In this document: in pieces, positions 30,896-43,717 of the stretch
Layout of the letters: each line of letters begins with the position of its first letter
How positions within the stretch are numbered: position 1 is the stretch's first letter
From: Pseudocercospora fijiensis CIRAD86
Taxonomy: Eukaryota; Ascomycota; Dothideomycetes; Mycosphaerellales; Mycosphaerellaceae
Direction: 5' to 3'
Assembly (NCBI RefSeq): GCF_000340215.1
Contig: NW_006921537.1
Location: 2,135,011 to 2,199,010, forward strand
Length of the DNA stretch: 64,000 nt
Notes under the pieces: generated by a model
Databases searched by the model: none
What the model saw: the letters and a program-made list of their open reading frames with translations, nothing else
Told to the model about the DNA's origin: nothing
Made by a program: the position numbers and the translations under genes

Positions 30896-33800
30896 ATGAG
30901 CTTCTCGGAGTACAATAAAACGTTCAAGAGGCCGACAAATGGCTCGCTGTCCCCGGGCCGATCGCCCTCACCACCGCGCAAGTTCGTAGAGCCATTGTCG
31001 CCAGCCAGACCGAGACCAATCGAGCCGCATTTCAACTACCCAGCCATCAACAACCATGTGGACTTCCAGGTGCGCCCGGAGCAGCCTTTCACGGCCACGC
31101 CAGAGGGAAGAGATAGAAGTGGTAGCTACAGGAGCGGTCATCATCGTACTCCCTCCACCATAGACACCTTGGCCGAAGCAGCGCTTGCGTTGAGCCCGTC
31201 GCATGCGTCGCACGCCAGTCCCACCTTCAATAGCTACAGCCATGTGCCAATTGCGACGAATGGTCATGGACATCACGAGCCACCACACAAACGCGCTCGG
31301 TCGGAGGTGTATCATACCCCAATGGTTGGCCAGTATGCCTCTCGACCTGCCACCAGCTACGAACAGTCTCAAGGATGGGCGCGAGGTGCTGGTCAACAGC
31401 CGTATGCGGGACATACACACGATCGATCTCTTGAAGAAGCTGCATTGTTACTCAACTTTCGAACTAGTGGCTGGTCCACAAGCCATAGCAGTCACGGGTC
31501 GCGCCCACTTCAGACCGCGAATGTTCCAACAGCTCCAAGGCCGCATGCAAATAGCTTTCCCCAGGACTCACAGCATTCTCGGCCGATGAACTTTGGTGCT
31601 CAAACTCCTCTGCTCCCTCCCTTCAATGCTCAGGATAGCGCACAACCGCGACCAACACTTCCTCCCCCTACACAGACTGCAGAGGGATTTCAGACCAGTC
31701 CGCACCGTAACAATTATGCTCTAAATGACGCTCGTGTACATCGCGACCACGCCTTCGACGCGCCGGGTGACGTCCACCTGGCAGATGTAAATCCCCATTC
31801 CCGGCCGGAGGAAGAAACCTCTCGCGCTACCAGCATGGACGTAACGGCAAGTGAAACATCAGAGTCGACGAGTAAGCTGAAGCGAGCTTCCACTAAAGGC
31901 AAATCGCGTGCCTCTTCGGGACGAAAGAGCATTGCAGAAAGGGCGGCGTCTGGAAGGGTGGCATCACGGAAGAAGTCCTCTTCTGCTCGATCCAGAGCTG
32001 CTAGGCAGGCAGCGCGAGAGACCAGCACTGATTGGGACCTTCGACCCAATCTCAATCGTCGAAAGAGCTTCAATGGCTCGGCGACTGTGATCGAGCATAA
32101 ATCTGTGGCAGGACAGGCTGGAACTCGTTCTCAATCTGTCCCGCCTGACACACCCATGGTAATTCGACCAGCGTCGCCTTCCAAAACTCATCGCAGAACC
32201 AAGGAAGTCACGTCTGAGACCATTTGCGCCGGGTGCGAGGTTGCCAGACAGACCACAAAGGCCAATCCGGAAGTCGATGCCTGGGTATCTTGCAATGGTT
32301 GCAAGAAGTGGTTCCATATTGATTGTGCTGGATTCAAGAAAGCCAGCGAAGTGCGGGATGTTGACAAATTCTTCTGCGCACCTTGCGAGCCGACTCATGG
32401 AAAGACTACTTACGTGCGCAAGAGCACACGCGCTCATGCGCAAGTTGATTACTCCGAACTGCAGCGCGGAGTGTTGAAGACCAGTGAAGAGAGCATGGAG
32501 CACCACTACATTCAGCCAATCAAGGACGGCAAATTTAAATTCGATCCTGAGAGCTTCCCTCGCATGCGGCCGGAATTGGTGACGAGAGAGTTCTTTGAAA
32601 AGAGTGGCACCTTCACCGAGCCCATCTGCATACCAGCTGAATTTAATCCGCGACCATGGCTAAAGCGAAGTCAACGTGATGGTCAAGAGAGCGTGTCAGC
32701 CGAGAACGGCGATGCCATGTCTGACATTGCGCTCGACGAGTACGAATATGACACTGTGAAAGATGATGGTCAGGACAAGCTCGACATGGTAATGCCGGAA
32801 GATCTTACCGTTCGCCAAGTCTGCAATCTGGTTGGGCCAGAGACACCGCTTGATGTGATCGACGTCAAAACACAGAATTCCGGAGCGAAATGGACGCTCG
32901 GGAGATGGGCAGATTATTACGAAGAACAAAATGACGACAAACCCATACAGAACGTCATTTCTCTTGAGGTCTCGCAATCAAAGCTTGGACGGATGTTGCG
33001 ACGACCTAAGATCGTGCGCGATATCGACCTGCAAGATGAAGTATGGCCACAAGAAGAGAAAGACAAAGGCAAGTGGCCCAAGGTGCAATACTACTGCCTC
33101 ATGTCTGCGGCGGACAGTTATACCGATTTTCACATCGATTTCGGGGGCAGCAGTGTGTACTACCACATCCTGCGAGGCAAGAAGACGTTCTTCTTCATCC
33201 CACCGAAAGCGAAGCATCTGAAGGCCTACGAGGAATGGAATGACAGTCCAGAACAGAACTACACTTTCCTGCCTCTCATTACCGGAGAGTGCTACCGGGT
33301 AGACCTCCACGCTGGCGACACGATGCTGATTCCATCCGGATGGATTCACGCAGTCTGGACACCTGCCACCAGTCTTGTGATTGGTGGCAATTTCTTGAAC
33401 CGAATGTCTTTCCAGAATCAGTTCAAGGTGGCTGAGATTGAGAAAGCTAACGAGACGCCGATGAAGTTTCGGTACCCATTCTTCCAGAAGATCATGTGGT
33501 ATACGGCAATCAAATATTTGAAGGATGACCCTCTACCGCAGGCGGTATCACAGGCATTCTACGACGGCAAGAGATACGACCGGCAGGTACCACTGTGGGC
33601 AGATTTCGACGGCGAAATCGCGGCCAAGGACGAACGGGCAGGAGGCAAGAATGCGCGATACTACGGCCAAGCAGAGCTTGATGGTCTGCCAGACTTGGTC
33701 AACTTCATCTTCCGCACCGTCATGCTGGTCTTGGGGCGCATTGAAGGCGTCACGGCCGACCGCATGAAGCGCGTCAATGCATCCATCCCAAAAGGGCATG

Positions 33801-35793
33801 GTGAGCCGCTTGAGATCGCCAAGACCTTTGCCCTGTGGGTCGCATGGAAGCGCGGAAACGAGGATCCTCCCGCCTGGGCGCACCCTGACGCCGTCCTGCC
33901 GAACAGCAAAGAAGAAGGCGCGCCCAAGAAATTTTCGCAGCGAGCGCTCAAGGAGATGGAGCGCAAAGAAGCCATCGCTGCATGGCGGGTTGCGCCGGAC
34001 AGACAGAGCGAGCGCGTCCGGAATGCCGCTGCCGCCGTCGCCGCCGCTAGGACTACTAGCGTGCCGAATCCGAGCAATAGCGTTGTGGCAAGTGCTGCCA
34101 CTCCTGATCGCGCGACAAGTTTTGCTCCATCACGTCAACAAGCACCCACGACCGCCACATCCGACCACACGCATGCGCATCAAGATATGGCCGCCACGGC
34201 ATCCGCGGTCGCGCCTCCGATGGCTTTTATGATGAACCCGATGCCCGGTCAGCATTTGAGCACCCCGAAAACTTCTGTACTGGGGCCCAAGCGCGTTGCA
34301 TGTGATGCATGCAGGAAGCGTCGAATCCGCTGCAAGCACAAGGACATTGTGACCATGATGGGGGATATTCAGAGTCCAGGGGCTCTCCAGCAGATGACAC
34401 CAGGTGCGCCATTGAGCAGTAGTCAGGACCTCGACGAGAACATCACTGTCACGCCACCCAAGACTAACCATCATTTTGCCCCAGATTCCAATGGATCGCA
34501 TCAAAATGGCATCAATGGCAACGGGCCTCTGCCAGGCACAAATGCATATATCAATGCGAATATTCCCATGACAATGAATGGGGTGCCGATCTTTGGCGAA
34601 GCTCAGAAGCGAGGTCGAACCAAGGCCTGTTTCGAGTGCAGGAAGTCAAAGGTAGGCATTCTGCTAAGCTATCAATGTGGAAATCCTGGCTGACGATGGT
34701 CTAGCGACGCTGCGTCCACGACGAGAATGGCAACGTGGATCCCATCAAAGCAGCTGAGACGCCTGTCCCTCGAGGTTCAAATGCTTCGAAAAAGCGACCG
34801 CCTGGCGAGGAGAGCACTCCAATCCAACCTAAGAAGAAGCTGAAGGCAGCTTTACCCACCGAGAATGTGCCCATGGCGCCATCTTACCACCAAGGGCCCG
34901 CCGTGACCCAGCAAGCCCATGCACCACAGCCGACTGCAACAGTCTCAACATATCCATCGCATTCGCCACAGCCGCCTCCAACAGTCTCGACCTATCCTTC
35001 GCATTCATACGAGTCACAGACGATTCATCACGAAGATTCCCAACACTCATCGCACGAACATCAGTCCAGCCATCCACCAATAGATCCAACTCTGTTTGCT
35101 TACTCTGACCATGGCGACCATGGGCATTATGACAGCAGCTATGCGTATTCATCAGCGGAGCGACCGGGACTGTATGGATCATTGCCATCTCTTGACCAGA
35201 TCGCGAGCGAAGTCCTGGATATGACTTCGCATGACGACTACACGCACGATCCGGATGACAATGTCCACGTCTACAATCCAGATGCAATTGCACCAATGTC
35301 CAATGGCCTCCCTTCAGACTCATCTAGACCGGACGATGGTGTGGATTCCGGCATTTCGTTAGTGGGTAGCGACACATCCGAGAGCCGACAAGTCCAGAAG
35401 CAGGATGAATCCTCGACAGAAGCTCCCGCCATACAGCCTCCGGAGAGCATGGCGCAAGAAAACATCAAGCCAACTCAAGTCCTGGAAGCGAGCCACCCTA
35501 GACAGGACTCATCTAGTGCTCTACCATCCATCGAGGATTCTGCTGTCAATGGTCACCAGGAAGCTGTTCAGACGCCGCCCGGCGCTTCGAAGACTAATGT
35601 TGAAAGCATACCTCTGTACCGACCACCAGCTCCACCTTCGGCATCCCCAGAGCTTAATCGCCGTCAGCTTGTCAATGGACCTCCTACTCCTGTCGAGTCA
35701 AATACCGGCAAGCGCAAGCGGGAGTCAGCTTCTGAGACGCCGAAGAATTCGAAGAAAGCTAAGCGTACGCTAGTCACCGCTGGTGCGGATTAA
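30896..35793 (+). CDS. JHD1/KDM2-type JmjC histone demethylase with PHD finger and two C-terminal cysteine motifs
   Basis: Two exons (30896-34651 and 34705-35793; 53-nt GT-AG intron) give 1,614 aa. Residues 1-440 are disordered (Ser, Pro, His). A PHD finger starts at Cys444 (CAGCEVA, then WVSCNGCKKWFHIDC, FFCAPC). The JmjC domain follows, with iron ligands His746 and Asp748 (DFHIDFGGSS) and His818 (GWIHAVW), so it should be an active Fe(II)/2-oxoglutarate enzyme. Family members remove methyl groups from H3K36. Near the end are CDACRKRRIRC (Cys1136, 1139, 1146) and, across the intron, CFECRKSKRRC (Cys1245, 1248, 1255). Each looks like half of a zinc cluster. The start at 30896 (MSFSEYNKTF) is chosen over an in-frame ATG at 30806. 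Confidence 0.9.
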
Positions 35794-36347
35794 GTCGTTT
35801 TCGAAGGTCGGTGATAGGTGTGTTCGCCAAGCAATATGGGATTGTTCGTGATGGATCTCCACTCTGGGATTGGGAAACGAAGAGCCGGCTGTATAGTACG
35901 GGTGTGCAGTTCATGATGGAAGTCTGGAAGTTCGAAGCGTGATTGTAAGAATTGAAATGTCGCCTACTCTACGGAGGAAGATGGCATAGACGCCAGCCAA
36001 ATACCCTTGGCTCTTGACGATAAATAGAATCAAGAATTCATTGTCTCGATGATAGAAGCTCAGCCAGTCTCCATGTCGACTCCGTCACTTTAGAAGTGCC
36101 AATATGCAGATATCGCGATCTCTGCTTGCGGACCGAGAAACAACACCTCAATCCGGCTCGGCCGTGGTGGCATAGACCTGACGGTCCAAGTCACTCGCAG
36201 ATCCTACGTATAGACCTTCAGAAAAGACTAGGAATTATGGGGTTCACAGGTCGGGATGCCCAGGTCGAACTCGACGGCATAATGTACCGGTTCATACAAT
36301 GTCGTCAAAGAAGTATGTATGCACTATCAATACAATCATAAATACAA
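35794..36347. other. Intergenic region between convergent genes
   Basis: These 554 bp lie between the 3' ends of the JHD1-like gene and the zinc transporter. They should hold both 3' UTRs. Composition is ordinary, and I see no convincing gene. Confidence 0.5.
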
Positions 36348-39300
36348 TCATCGACTGCCCGGTCCACCTCCACACCAGCAAGAATGATCTCCTTCTCGCT
36401 CGACATGGATGACACAATTCATTTGTCGATGCTTCAGGAACTCGTCCACCCTATGCCGCACATCATCTACATCTGCAGCAGGGTTCGCAATGATATGTAT
36501 GACGCCTTGCACGGTGGAAGAGCCACCACCGCCGCCGTGGTCATGTCCATGATGATGGTGCCCATGCGAGTCGGTGTCCTCTTTGTCATCTATCCAGAAT
36601 CGAGGAACGGCATATCCAACAACGCCTCGCATTTCGCCGAGCTCCTGCAATGTATTCTTGATGCTGTACTCAAGCTGGTCTGGAATGACCAGTAGGAGTT
36701 TCTGCCCTGATGAGACTACTAAGGGTACAGCGGCCGCGAAGATGAGTATGGCGATGAGGATGGTAGCCAGAGGGTCCCAGAGATACCACGGCTTCCATAG
36801 CGTCAGAGCAGTGCTGATGATGACAGCTGCCGATCCTCCAGCATCTGCTGCCACGTGAAGGAAGATGCCGTGCATGTTATCGTTGCGATGATCATGAGCG
36901 TGGTCGTGACTAGGGGCTGCCTTGTCATGTGTGTGGTCGCAGTATCCATGTATGTCGCCGTTGGTACCATTTGAGCTCTTGTGACTATGTATGGATGTCA
37001 CAGAAGTATGCCGCGCGTGCGCGTGAGAATGGCCATGGCTGTGATGTTGGTCGAGGGAGTTCTCATGGCTGTGTGAGTGTGAGTGCGATTGTGAATGATC
37101 CTGAGCGTGACTGTGTGAATGCTCGTGTGAATGCTCGTGTGGATGCTCGTGTGCATGATCGTGAGAGTGCCCATGTCCATGTCCATGATCGTGGCCGGCA
37201 TGAGCGTGTCCAAAGGCGAACAAGCCAACCATGTTCACAAGGAAGCCAAGAGTGCTGACTACGAGCAATTCTTGAACGTGTCGCAGCTCTTTCTGCTCGG
37301 CGATTCCTTCCATGGCCTCCCAGACAAACTCAGTACTGACAAGCATGAGAAAGATGCCATTACCGAATCCAGCAAGAGTGTTCAGCTTGCCCCAGCCATA
37401 CGGCATTCCAGGGCTGGTAGGCCACTTGGACGCGACGGCAGCACCAAGGCCAACGATCAGCCCAAGACAATCGAAGAACATGTGTACCGTATCACTGAGA
37501 AGACCTAAGGAGCCACTCAGGTAACCATATATGCCTTGTACAATCATGAAGGCAAAATTCAGACTATTCTCAAGTCAGTCATTTCCTTTGCTTCGTACAG
37601 GTAAGCCTTGATGGACCCTCGAGCTCACCATGTAAAGTAGGCAATCCGCCTAGAATCCTTTTCGCTCAAAATGCCGTAAATCAGCGAGCCCGGCTCGCAT
37701 TTATCCATAATATATCTCGTTATAGCCGAGCCATTACCATCGTGGTGATGGTGCGTATGCGCGTTATTTGCATGCTCATGAACATGTGTGTCGTGATGCT
37801 GCTGCGCCGTGATCGTGGATGTATCGTACAAAACGCCGATGAACGATAAAGCAGAAAGACCGCCGTTGAAAATGGTCCCTGGCCAGAGGGATGGCGAGAA
37901 GAGAAATGCAAATGTCGCAAATAAGAAACAACTAAACCCAACGCCGGCTCTATATTGACTCCGCAGTGCTGACGGTTGCGCGAAGAGTATCGCTGCTGTG
38001 GAAGATGCAATTGCCAAAGTGCTGAATGCGACTGCGGAGACGGACACGGGAGGCGATGTAGACAATAGCCCAGACACCAGGATCGTGGATGCGAGGGATA
38101 CCGCACCCGCTGCGAGAGTAATGTTGACATCGCTGACTGAAGATACCAGTGGAGAGGAGGCGTACTGCTTCCAAGAATTGCGATAGCTGACAGGGGTGGT
38201 GGGAGTGATGGCGCTCGAGGGCTGAGATGTAACCCCGGATCCAAGCGATGGAAGTGGAGGTGAGATTAAAAAGATGGAGCAAGCCAGAGCCAGATATCCC
38301 AAGAGCAAGTCGCTGAAGGATGCTCTAAAAGTGACACCGCCAAAGTCTAGCAGCATGGCTAGCACTATTACCGCAAGAGAGCCTATCCGCGAGGTGAGGA
38401 TGTGCCTCCAATCGTGAAGAGTCGCTCGAGGCGTCGCGTCAGTGTTGGCAAGACCAGATGCCAGTGCTATTAGGAGCATAATGCCTGTTCGCATGCCACC
38501 GATTTGTGTTGCAGCATAGTACGGCAATCCTACGCTCAGACTTCGAACGGCCATCTTTTGCACAGATGCCGTCGTTAAAAGGCCATTTAAACGAGGCAGC
38601 GCTTCCACCTTATCCTTCCTCCTGTCCAGCATTCTTTCCGAGGAGCGCATCTTCGCTATTATGCCCACCAAAAGCAAAGTACCCGATGTGAGCGTACATG
38701 CTTCCACCAAGCTGTTCCCTCTTCTCACCAAACTCTCAGGCCCAGGCTGACCTTCTCCGAGCACAGACCTCTGCAATCGAGCATATGCGGAAAGTGGTGG
38801 GAGGCCATCCTCTTCGAGTGCGCTGCTCGTACCGTAAGCGGCGGACACCAGCAAATATGGCAGCGGTATTAAAAGGCTGGTCAACGCCTCTGGCAGAGAG
38901 AACCATGGTTTGGAAGCTGGGGCAAGTGCTGGATGATATGTCTGTAGAGGTCTGCCCAGGTCGGATTCTCCTCGCGGTCGGCCTTTCATAGGGAGTGGGA
39001 GTGGGAGTGGGAGCGAGTGACTGTGGGCGTGCGAGTGATGATCGTGGTGGTGGTGTTGGTGGTGGTGATTGCGTGAGTGCGAGTGCGAATGGACGTGGCC
39101 GTTTGCGACGTGCGCCAACGAGTTGAAGTCTAGCGAGCGATTGAACTCCTCTGACGGTGACACAACAGGCGTGGTCTCGTTGCTGACTTCGCTCAGTGTA
39201 TGCAAGCTGTTTTGCAGGGCATGATTGGATCCAGCCTTCCTGACATGGTAGCTGCCGCCGTGACCATTCGCATTGCTACTGCTGTTCATGTATCCGTTCG

Positions 39301-39433
39301 ACCCTGCTTTTTTGTTCGGCGACAGGTGATGTACGCTTGCATACGAGTTGTCTCTGCTGTGAGAAGGCGTGTAATATGGCGTGCCGGGCGCGGTGGTCGC
39401 CTCGATGGGAGGAAAGGTGTAGCTGCCAGACAT
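36348..39433 (-). CDS. MSC2: MSC2/ZnT5-type zinc transporter (cation diffusion facilitator)
   Basis: Moves zinc into the ER/early secretory pathway in exchange for protons; yeast Msc2 works with Zrg17. Two exons on the minus strand: 39433-37629 and 37563-36348 (65-nt intron, GT-AG), 1,006 aa. The N-terminal part has a Ser/Asn-rich start, a first His cluster, and about ten extra membrane segments typical of MSC2/ZnT5. The CDF core comes after the splice. It has LLSDTVHMFFDCLG (H-x3-D in TM2), HVAADAGGSAAVI (second H-x3-D in TM5), and between them a cytosolic His-rich loop of HSHSHEH-type repeats. A C-terminal domain follows and ends in a Cys motif. The splice restores YFTCLNFAFM, as in the family. 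Confidence 0.92.
36999..37205 (-). repeat. Histidine-codon repeat tract in the zinc transporter
   Basis: An imperfect GTG/ATG-rich microsatellite encodes alternating His-Ser, His-Gly and His-Glu in the loop between TM4 and TM5. Length change in steps of 6 bp keeps the frame, so loop length may vary between strains. A separate GGGAGT hexamer repeat (about 38991-39016) encodes Leu-Pro repeats near the N terminus. Confidence 0.8.
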
Positions 39434-39873
39434 TGCTGCTGGCTGATGTTCGGCTTCGTTTCGCTGTGAAACACACCACGCTTCAAGTCGTCTTATTGTT
39501 CCATTCCAAGTGGCGCCTTTTCCTACTCTCCAAACCGCATGTGCTTCTGTGTGAGGACTCGTATACCAGACGACCGACGACGTAGGCGGTTGGCGTAATC
39601 TGCGACGGATAGTGGCGGGAGAAGCACAGCAATGGGCGCATTCGTGTCTTTACTCCTTTGTTTCCCCTATCGCCAGAGGGCCCTGCATAACGTTACGGTT
39701 TAGAATACCTGCGGGCCGGGCCGCACCCACATGAAAGTTTGCTTGCGCAGACGCCGCACAACTCCCTCCCAAACCTTGTCTCGACGACTTCAACTTGAAT
39801 TCCGAATCAGAACATGCAAAGTCTGAGTGAGTGATTCTGTGCAAGAAGCAGATCGCATCTTGCTCTCCGCAAA
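39434..39873. promoter_or_regulatory. Divergent promoter region between MSC2 and ALG1
   Basis: These 440 bp separate the start codons of two genes that both act at the ER. No zinc-response or other box was recognised, and no coding signal is present. Confidence 0.45.
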
Positions 39874-41352
39874 ATGCCATGGTGGGATCTAGCTTGGAAC
39901 ATCTCCTTGGTGCTGGGTGTGTTGATCGCCGTATCGACCGCCGTTTCGCTTTTCATTTTACCGACAAGCTATTCTCATTTCCATCCAAGATCTCTTAGCA
40001 CCGAAGCATTTTCCGAGAAGGATAGAGAAGATGCCGAGAAGTCCGGCTACGGATACTTCCAGAGAAACAAGAACAGCGACGGCCGGCTAAAATTCGAGGC
40101 TAGCGTTCAGGTCGTTGTTCTGGGAGATATTGGTCGGAGTCCGCGAATGCAATATCATGCCTTGAGTATCGCACAACATGGCGGTGTTGTGGACATCATC
40201 GGCTACACTGGGGCTGAGATGCACCCGGACATTCTTCGAAATCGAATGATCAACATTGTTCCCATTGAGCCCCTACCCCCACAGCTGCAGACCAGCAATC
40301 GGCTCCTGTTCTTGATACTAGCACCGCTAAAAGCCCTCTACCAAATCTGGACTCTATACCATGCCCTGGCCCACCGCGCACAAGCCTCAAAATGGATGCT
40401 CGTTCAAAACCCACCCTCAATCCCAGTTCTAGCAGTCTGCCAAATCGTCTGCTTCTTCCGAAACACACGCCTCGTGATCGACTGGCACAATTTTGGCTAC
40501 TCGATCCTCGCCCTCAAACTTGGCGCCTCCCACCCTCTCGTTAAAGTTTCCGAATGGTACGAATCATTTTTCTCAGCCCATGGAGTCCACGCCCACTTCG
40601 CCGTCACGAACGCCATGGCCCGTGTCCTAAGAGAGAAATGGAACATCCATAACGCCCTTCCACTCCACGACCGACCAGCAGACATCTATCAACCGCTTTC
40701 CCTCCAAGCGAGAGAAACACTTCTCCGCAACCTTCCCGCCACTCAAAACTACGTCGAAGAAATCCTCCTCGGTTCCTGTCGCCTCCTCGTATCCTCCACA
40801 TCCTGGACCCCAGACGAAGACTTCTCAATCCTCCTCGACGCACTAGTCCGCTACTCATCCACCGTAGAACTCACCGAAAGCCTCCCAAACATAATCGCAA
40901 TCATAACCGGCCGCGGCCCCCAACGAGAATACTACCTCGAAAAAATCCGCTCCCTCACCGAAGCGGGAAAATTAGATCACTGTCTCGTCTCCACAGCCTG
41001 GCTATCACCCCAACAATACGCGGCATTACTCGGCTCAGCAGATCTAGGACTTTCATTACATACGTCGTCAAGTGGTGTGGATCTTCCCATGAAAGTCGTA
41101 GATATGTTCGGGACGGGATTACCTGTAGCAGGATGGGGAAAATTCGAGGCTTGGCCGGAATTGGTGCGAGAAGGTGAAAATGGGAGGGGATTCGAGAGTG
41201 CGGAAGGTTTGAGTGAGATTTTGGAGGAATTGTTTGGTGGGGATGGGGAGGAATTGAAAAGGTTGAGGGAGGGGGCGATGAAGGAGACGAGACGGAGGTG
41301 GAATGATGAGTGGATGCCTGTTGCTGGGAAGTTGTTTCAGTTGAGGCCGTGA
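39874..41352 (+). CDS. ALG1: Chitobiosyldiphosphodolichol beta-mannosyltransferase (GT33)
   Basis: Adds the first mannose, from GDP-mannose, to GlcNAc2-PP-dolichol on the cytosolic face of the ER. The single exon encodes 492 aa. An N-terminal membrane anchor lies at about residues 5-33 (LAWNISLVLGVLIAVSTAV). Next come VVVLGDIGRSPRMQYHALS, LVQNPPSIPVL and LVIDWHNFGYSI, then SEWYESFFSAH, all hallmark ALG1 segments. The nucleotide-sugar end has SSGVDLPMKVVDMFGTGLPV and WPELVREGENG. The start ATG directly precedes the anchor. The length fits the family. Confidence 0.95.
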   Translation: MPWWDLAWNISLVLGVLIAVSTAVSLFILPTSYSHFHPRSLSTEAFSEKDREDAEKSGYGYFQRNKNSDGRLKFEASVQVVVLGDIGRSPRMQYHALSIAQHGGVVDIIGYTGAEMHPDILRNRMINIVPIEPLPPQLQTSNRLLFLILAPLKALYQIWTLYHALAHRAQASKWMLVQNPPSIPVLAVCQIVCFFRNTRLVIDWHNFGYSILALKLGASHPLVKVSEWYESFFSAHGVHAHFAVTNAMARVLREKWNIHNALPLHDRPADIYQPLSLQARETLLRNLPATQNYVEEILLGSCRLLVSSTSWTPDEDFSILLDALVRYSSTVELTESLPNIIAIITGRGPQREYYLEKIRSLTEAGKLDHCLVSTAWLSPQQYAALLGSADLGLSLHTSSSGVDLPMKVVDMFGTGLPVAGWGKFEAWPELVREGENGRGFESAEGLSEILEELFGGDGEELKRLREGAMKETRRRWNDEWMPVAGKLFQLRP

Positions 41353-41611
41353 TGAAGGATGTGCTGCGCGAAATATGATGCCGTGCTTGAATTCTATGCT
41401 ATTATTTGTCCGATTCGCCAGTGCACTCCGTGATCCATGCTGTATATGCCAGATGCGACTCCCCTCTGCCATGACGGACGGTATGATGACGCTTGAGTGG
41501 CGTTCTCCATCCTCAATGCCATACTTATAATACAGAAAGGCCCATCATAGCCGTCCTAAATGCAGCCTGTCGCTCTGCACGTCGCTAAATTGAAAGCCGT
41601 CTACGTTCCAG

Positions 41612-43717
41612 CTACGAATTACGCCGACGGCTCTGCTCAGAGTCCTGCATAACAGTATCTCGAGAAGATTCTGGCAATTCTTCAGCACCGGGCTTGGCAG
41701 GCTCGTTCACCTCTCTCATGAGGTACGACATAATACCCCACAGTGCTCTAAAAGCTTCGACACGTTGTTGAATGTCAAGCAAGTCGTACCACTGCGTCCG
41801 TTGCAGCCTCGGTCTGCACCAATTCTCATCCTCGGGCACAGGCTGAGGCATTTCCTCGGTCTTCGTGTATTCCAGGTATGCCCAGTGAACTGTGAGCTTC
41901 AGAATTGAGATATGATGGTTCAAAGAAGACACCATAAACACCTATACATGAATGTACATCAGTAAGGGTTCCTGGAAAAACGTCTTCCTTGGCATTTGTA
42001 ACAACGGATGCATGTTTCTTACCTCGTCGTAGTCGCTGCTTGGCTCCTTTCCAATAGCCTGGTATTCAGTTTTTGAATCCCATAGCTTGCTTCCAGGCCT
42101 GAGTTCTTTCCATAGCATAGCCGGTGTTTTCCGCTTTGGCCGCTTCGTGCTGTCACGGGATGCACTGACTATTTCTTCAGCCATGACCAACACGTCTTTG
42201 ACTTCATTTGGTGGTTCTGGGTTCTCGACTTCACCGCCAAGACCGCCTCCCCACCGCGGCTTCATCGTGTACCATTTGCCTTCGCCAGGCCGGTGCTCTA
42301 CCTTACCTTGCCGCTGTCTTTCTTGGGCAAGTTGGAGTAGTCCTCCAATCTCACGCATCGTGTCGAGCCTCGACTTAGTCTCTCGTTGTTGCACGCTCAA
42401 GGCAGAGTCATCGAACTCCGTTTCTGACCGGACTTGGACGCAAAGAATGGGACCTTCGAGCCATCCTTGGCGTTGTTTGGCCCGCTCTTTGGGTACCCGA
42501 TAGGCTGCTGCTGATTGCCGGACAGGAAGATTAAGCTTGTTGATCTGCACAATGGGCACTTGACGCGGTGCAGCTACCGAAGCCTGGAAAGACCAAACAA
42601 CACCCTCAACGAAGGCTTTCACTGCCTCCGCTCGAAACTGGTCTGGCATCTCACGGCCGGAACCCATTCGACGACCTTTATAACGAGGACATAAGCGAGG
42701 CTCTGGCGTGGCGCTGTTTGATCTGGATGCTCGTTCACTGTCCTTGTCCACGCCGTTCAACTGGGTGGCGGTATTGTTTGGTGGTGCACTGTCGTGAGCA
42801 TGGTTAGCTTCGGGCTGCCCATTGCCATCGGTCTGTTTAGAATTTGCATGGGCTGTATTGGGCTTCGCGGATGCTGTCTGCAAAGTCAAGATCGAAGGTT
42901 GGCTGAAGTGGGAATCAAGTCGCTGTCGCTTGGCATCTTTCTCGCCATCAATGTCGGGATTGGGCGGCAGACCGTCGTAGTAGTGGTCAAGGCTCGTGTC
43001 CCAGTACTGTGCAACGGACTCAAGGCCTTCCCAGAACTTTCGTAGGTAGGCTAGCCTGGGAGGCTTGACGCCGGGTTGAGTGGTTCTGTTGATGACACGG
43101 AAGCCCAAGTCATTTTCCAGTCGGAGTTCTGCCAACTTCTCATCAAACTCCTTGCATTTGCGGGCGACATTGGCATCAAGCCTGGTGACGTCCGCGTAGG
43201 AGGCGGCATTTGTTGCCTGGTTTGGAGTAAGAGGCGGAAAGTACGAGCTGCCATCTGAGGCCAAGGGAAGCAGTTCTTCCGGAGGGCATGGTTCTATCAG
43301 TTCGATGTTCAGAGCCTCAATGTGGCTCGCGGAAATGTCGGCAGGCTTCACGATTCGCGCGAAAAGAGGCTGCAGCCTCGGTGGCGGCGAGGATCCGTCC
43401 CATGTGCGAACAGGAGCCGCTCTCCGATCCGGAAAAGAGACAGGTGTTGGCGGTGCTGGAGGATCGCGCTCGGTTTCGGGATCAGTACTGTTCAGACCCG
43501 CGCCTTTATCGAAGATGTCAGCTGCAGTCATATCACATGCTTCGAACACTGTATGCTCTTGCCCTCGTATTTCTTGAGCGATGTCCTGGTGCCACCGACG
43601 AACCAAGGCACTCGCACCATGTTTGAGCTGCGTCAATGGCGGCATGCCTTGTAAGAAATGGCCGTCTGATGTCAAAGAGTGCTGGGCATTGGCGGGCAAT
43701 GTCGGCCTGTTTGACAT
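41612..43717 (-). CDS. Conserved ascomycete protein of unknown function
   Basis: Two exons on the minus strand: 43717-42023 and 41941-41612, with an 81-nt GT-AG intron, 674 aa. The N-terminal third has acidic/Pro-rich segments. A helical region follows with RKCKEFDEKLAELRLEND and LRKFWEGLESVAQYWD. The central 300-370 stretch is low complexity. The C-terminal half is better ordered: KGRRMGSGREMPDQFR, AFVEGVVWSF, GWLEGPILCVQVR, then KWYTMKPRWGGG and, across the splice, SSDYDEVFMVSSLNHHISILKL, ending with helices. It resembles proteins widespread in ascomycetes, but I know of no assigned function. The frame stays open to an upstream ATG at 43840 through an ATGCC repeat; I prefer 43717. Confidence 0.7.
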
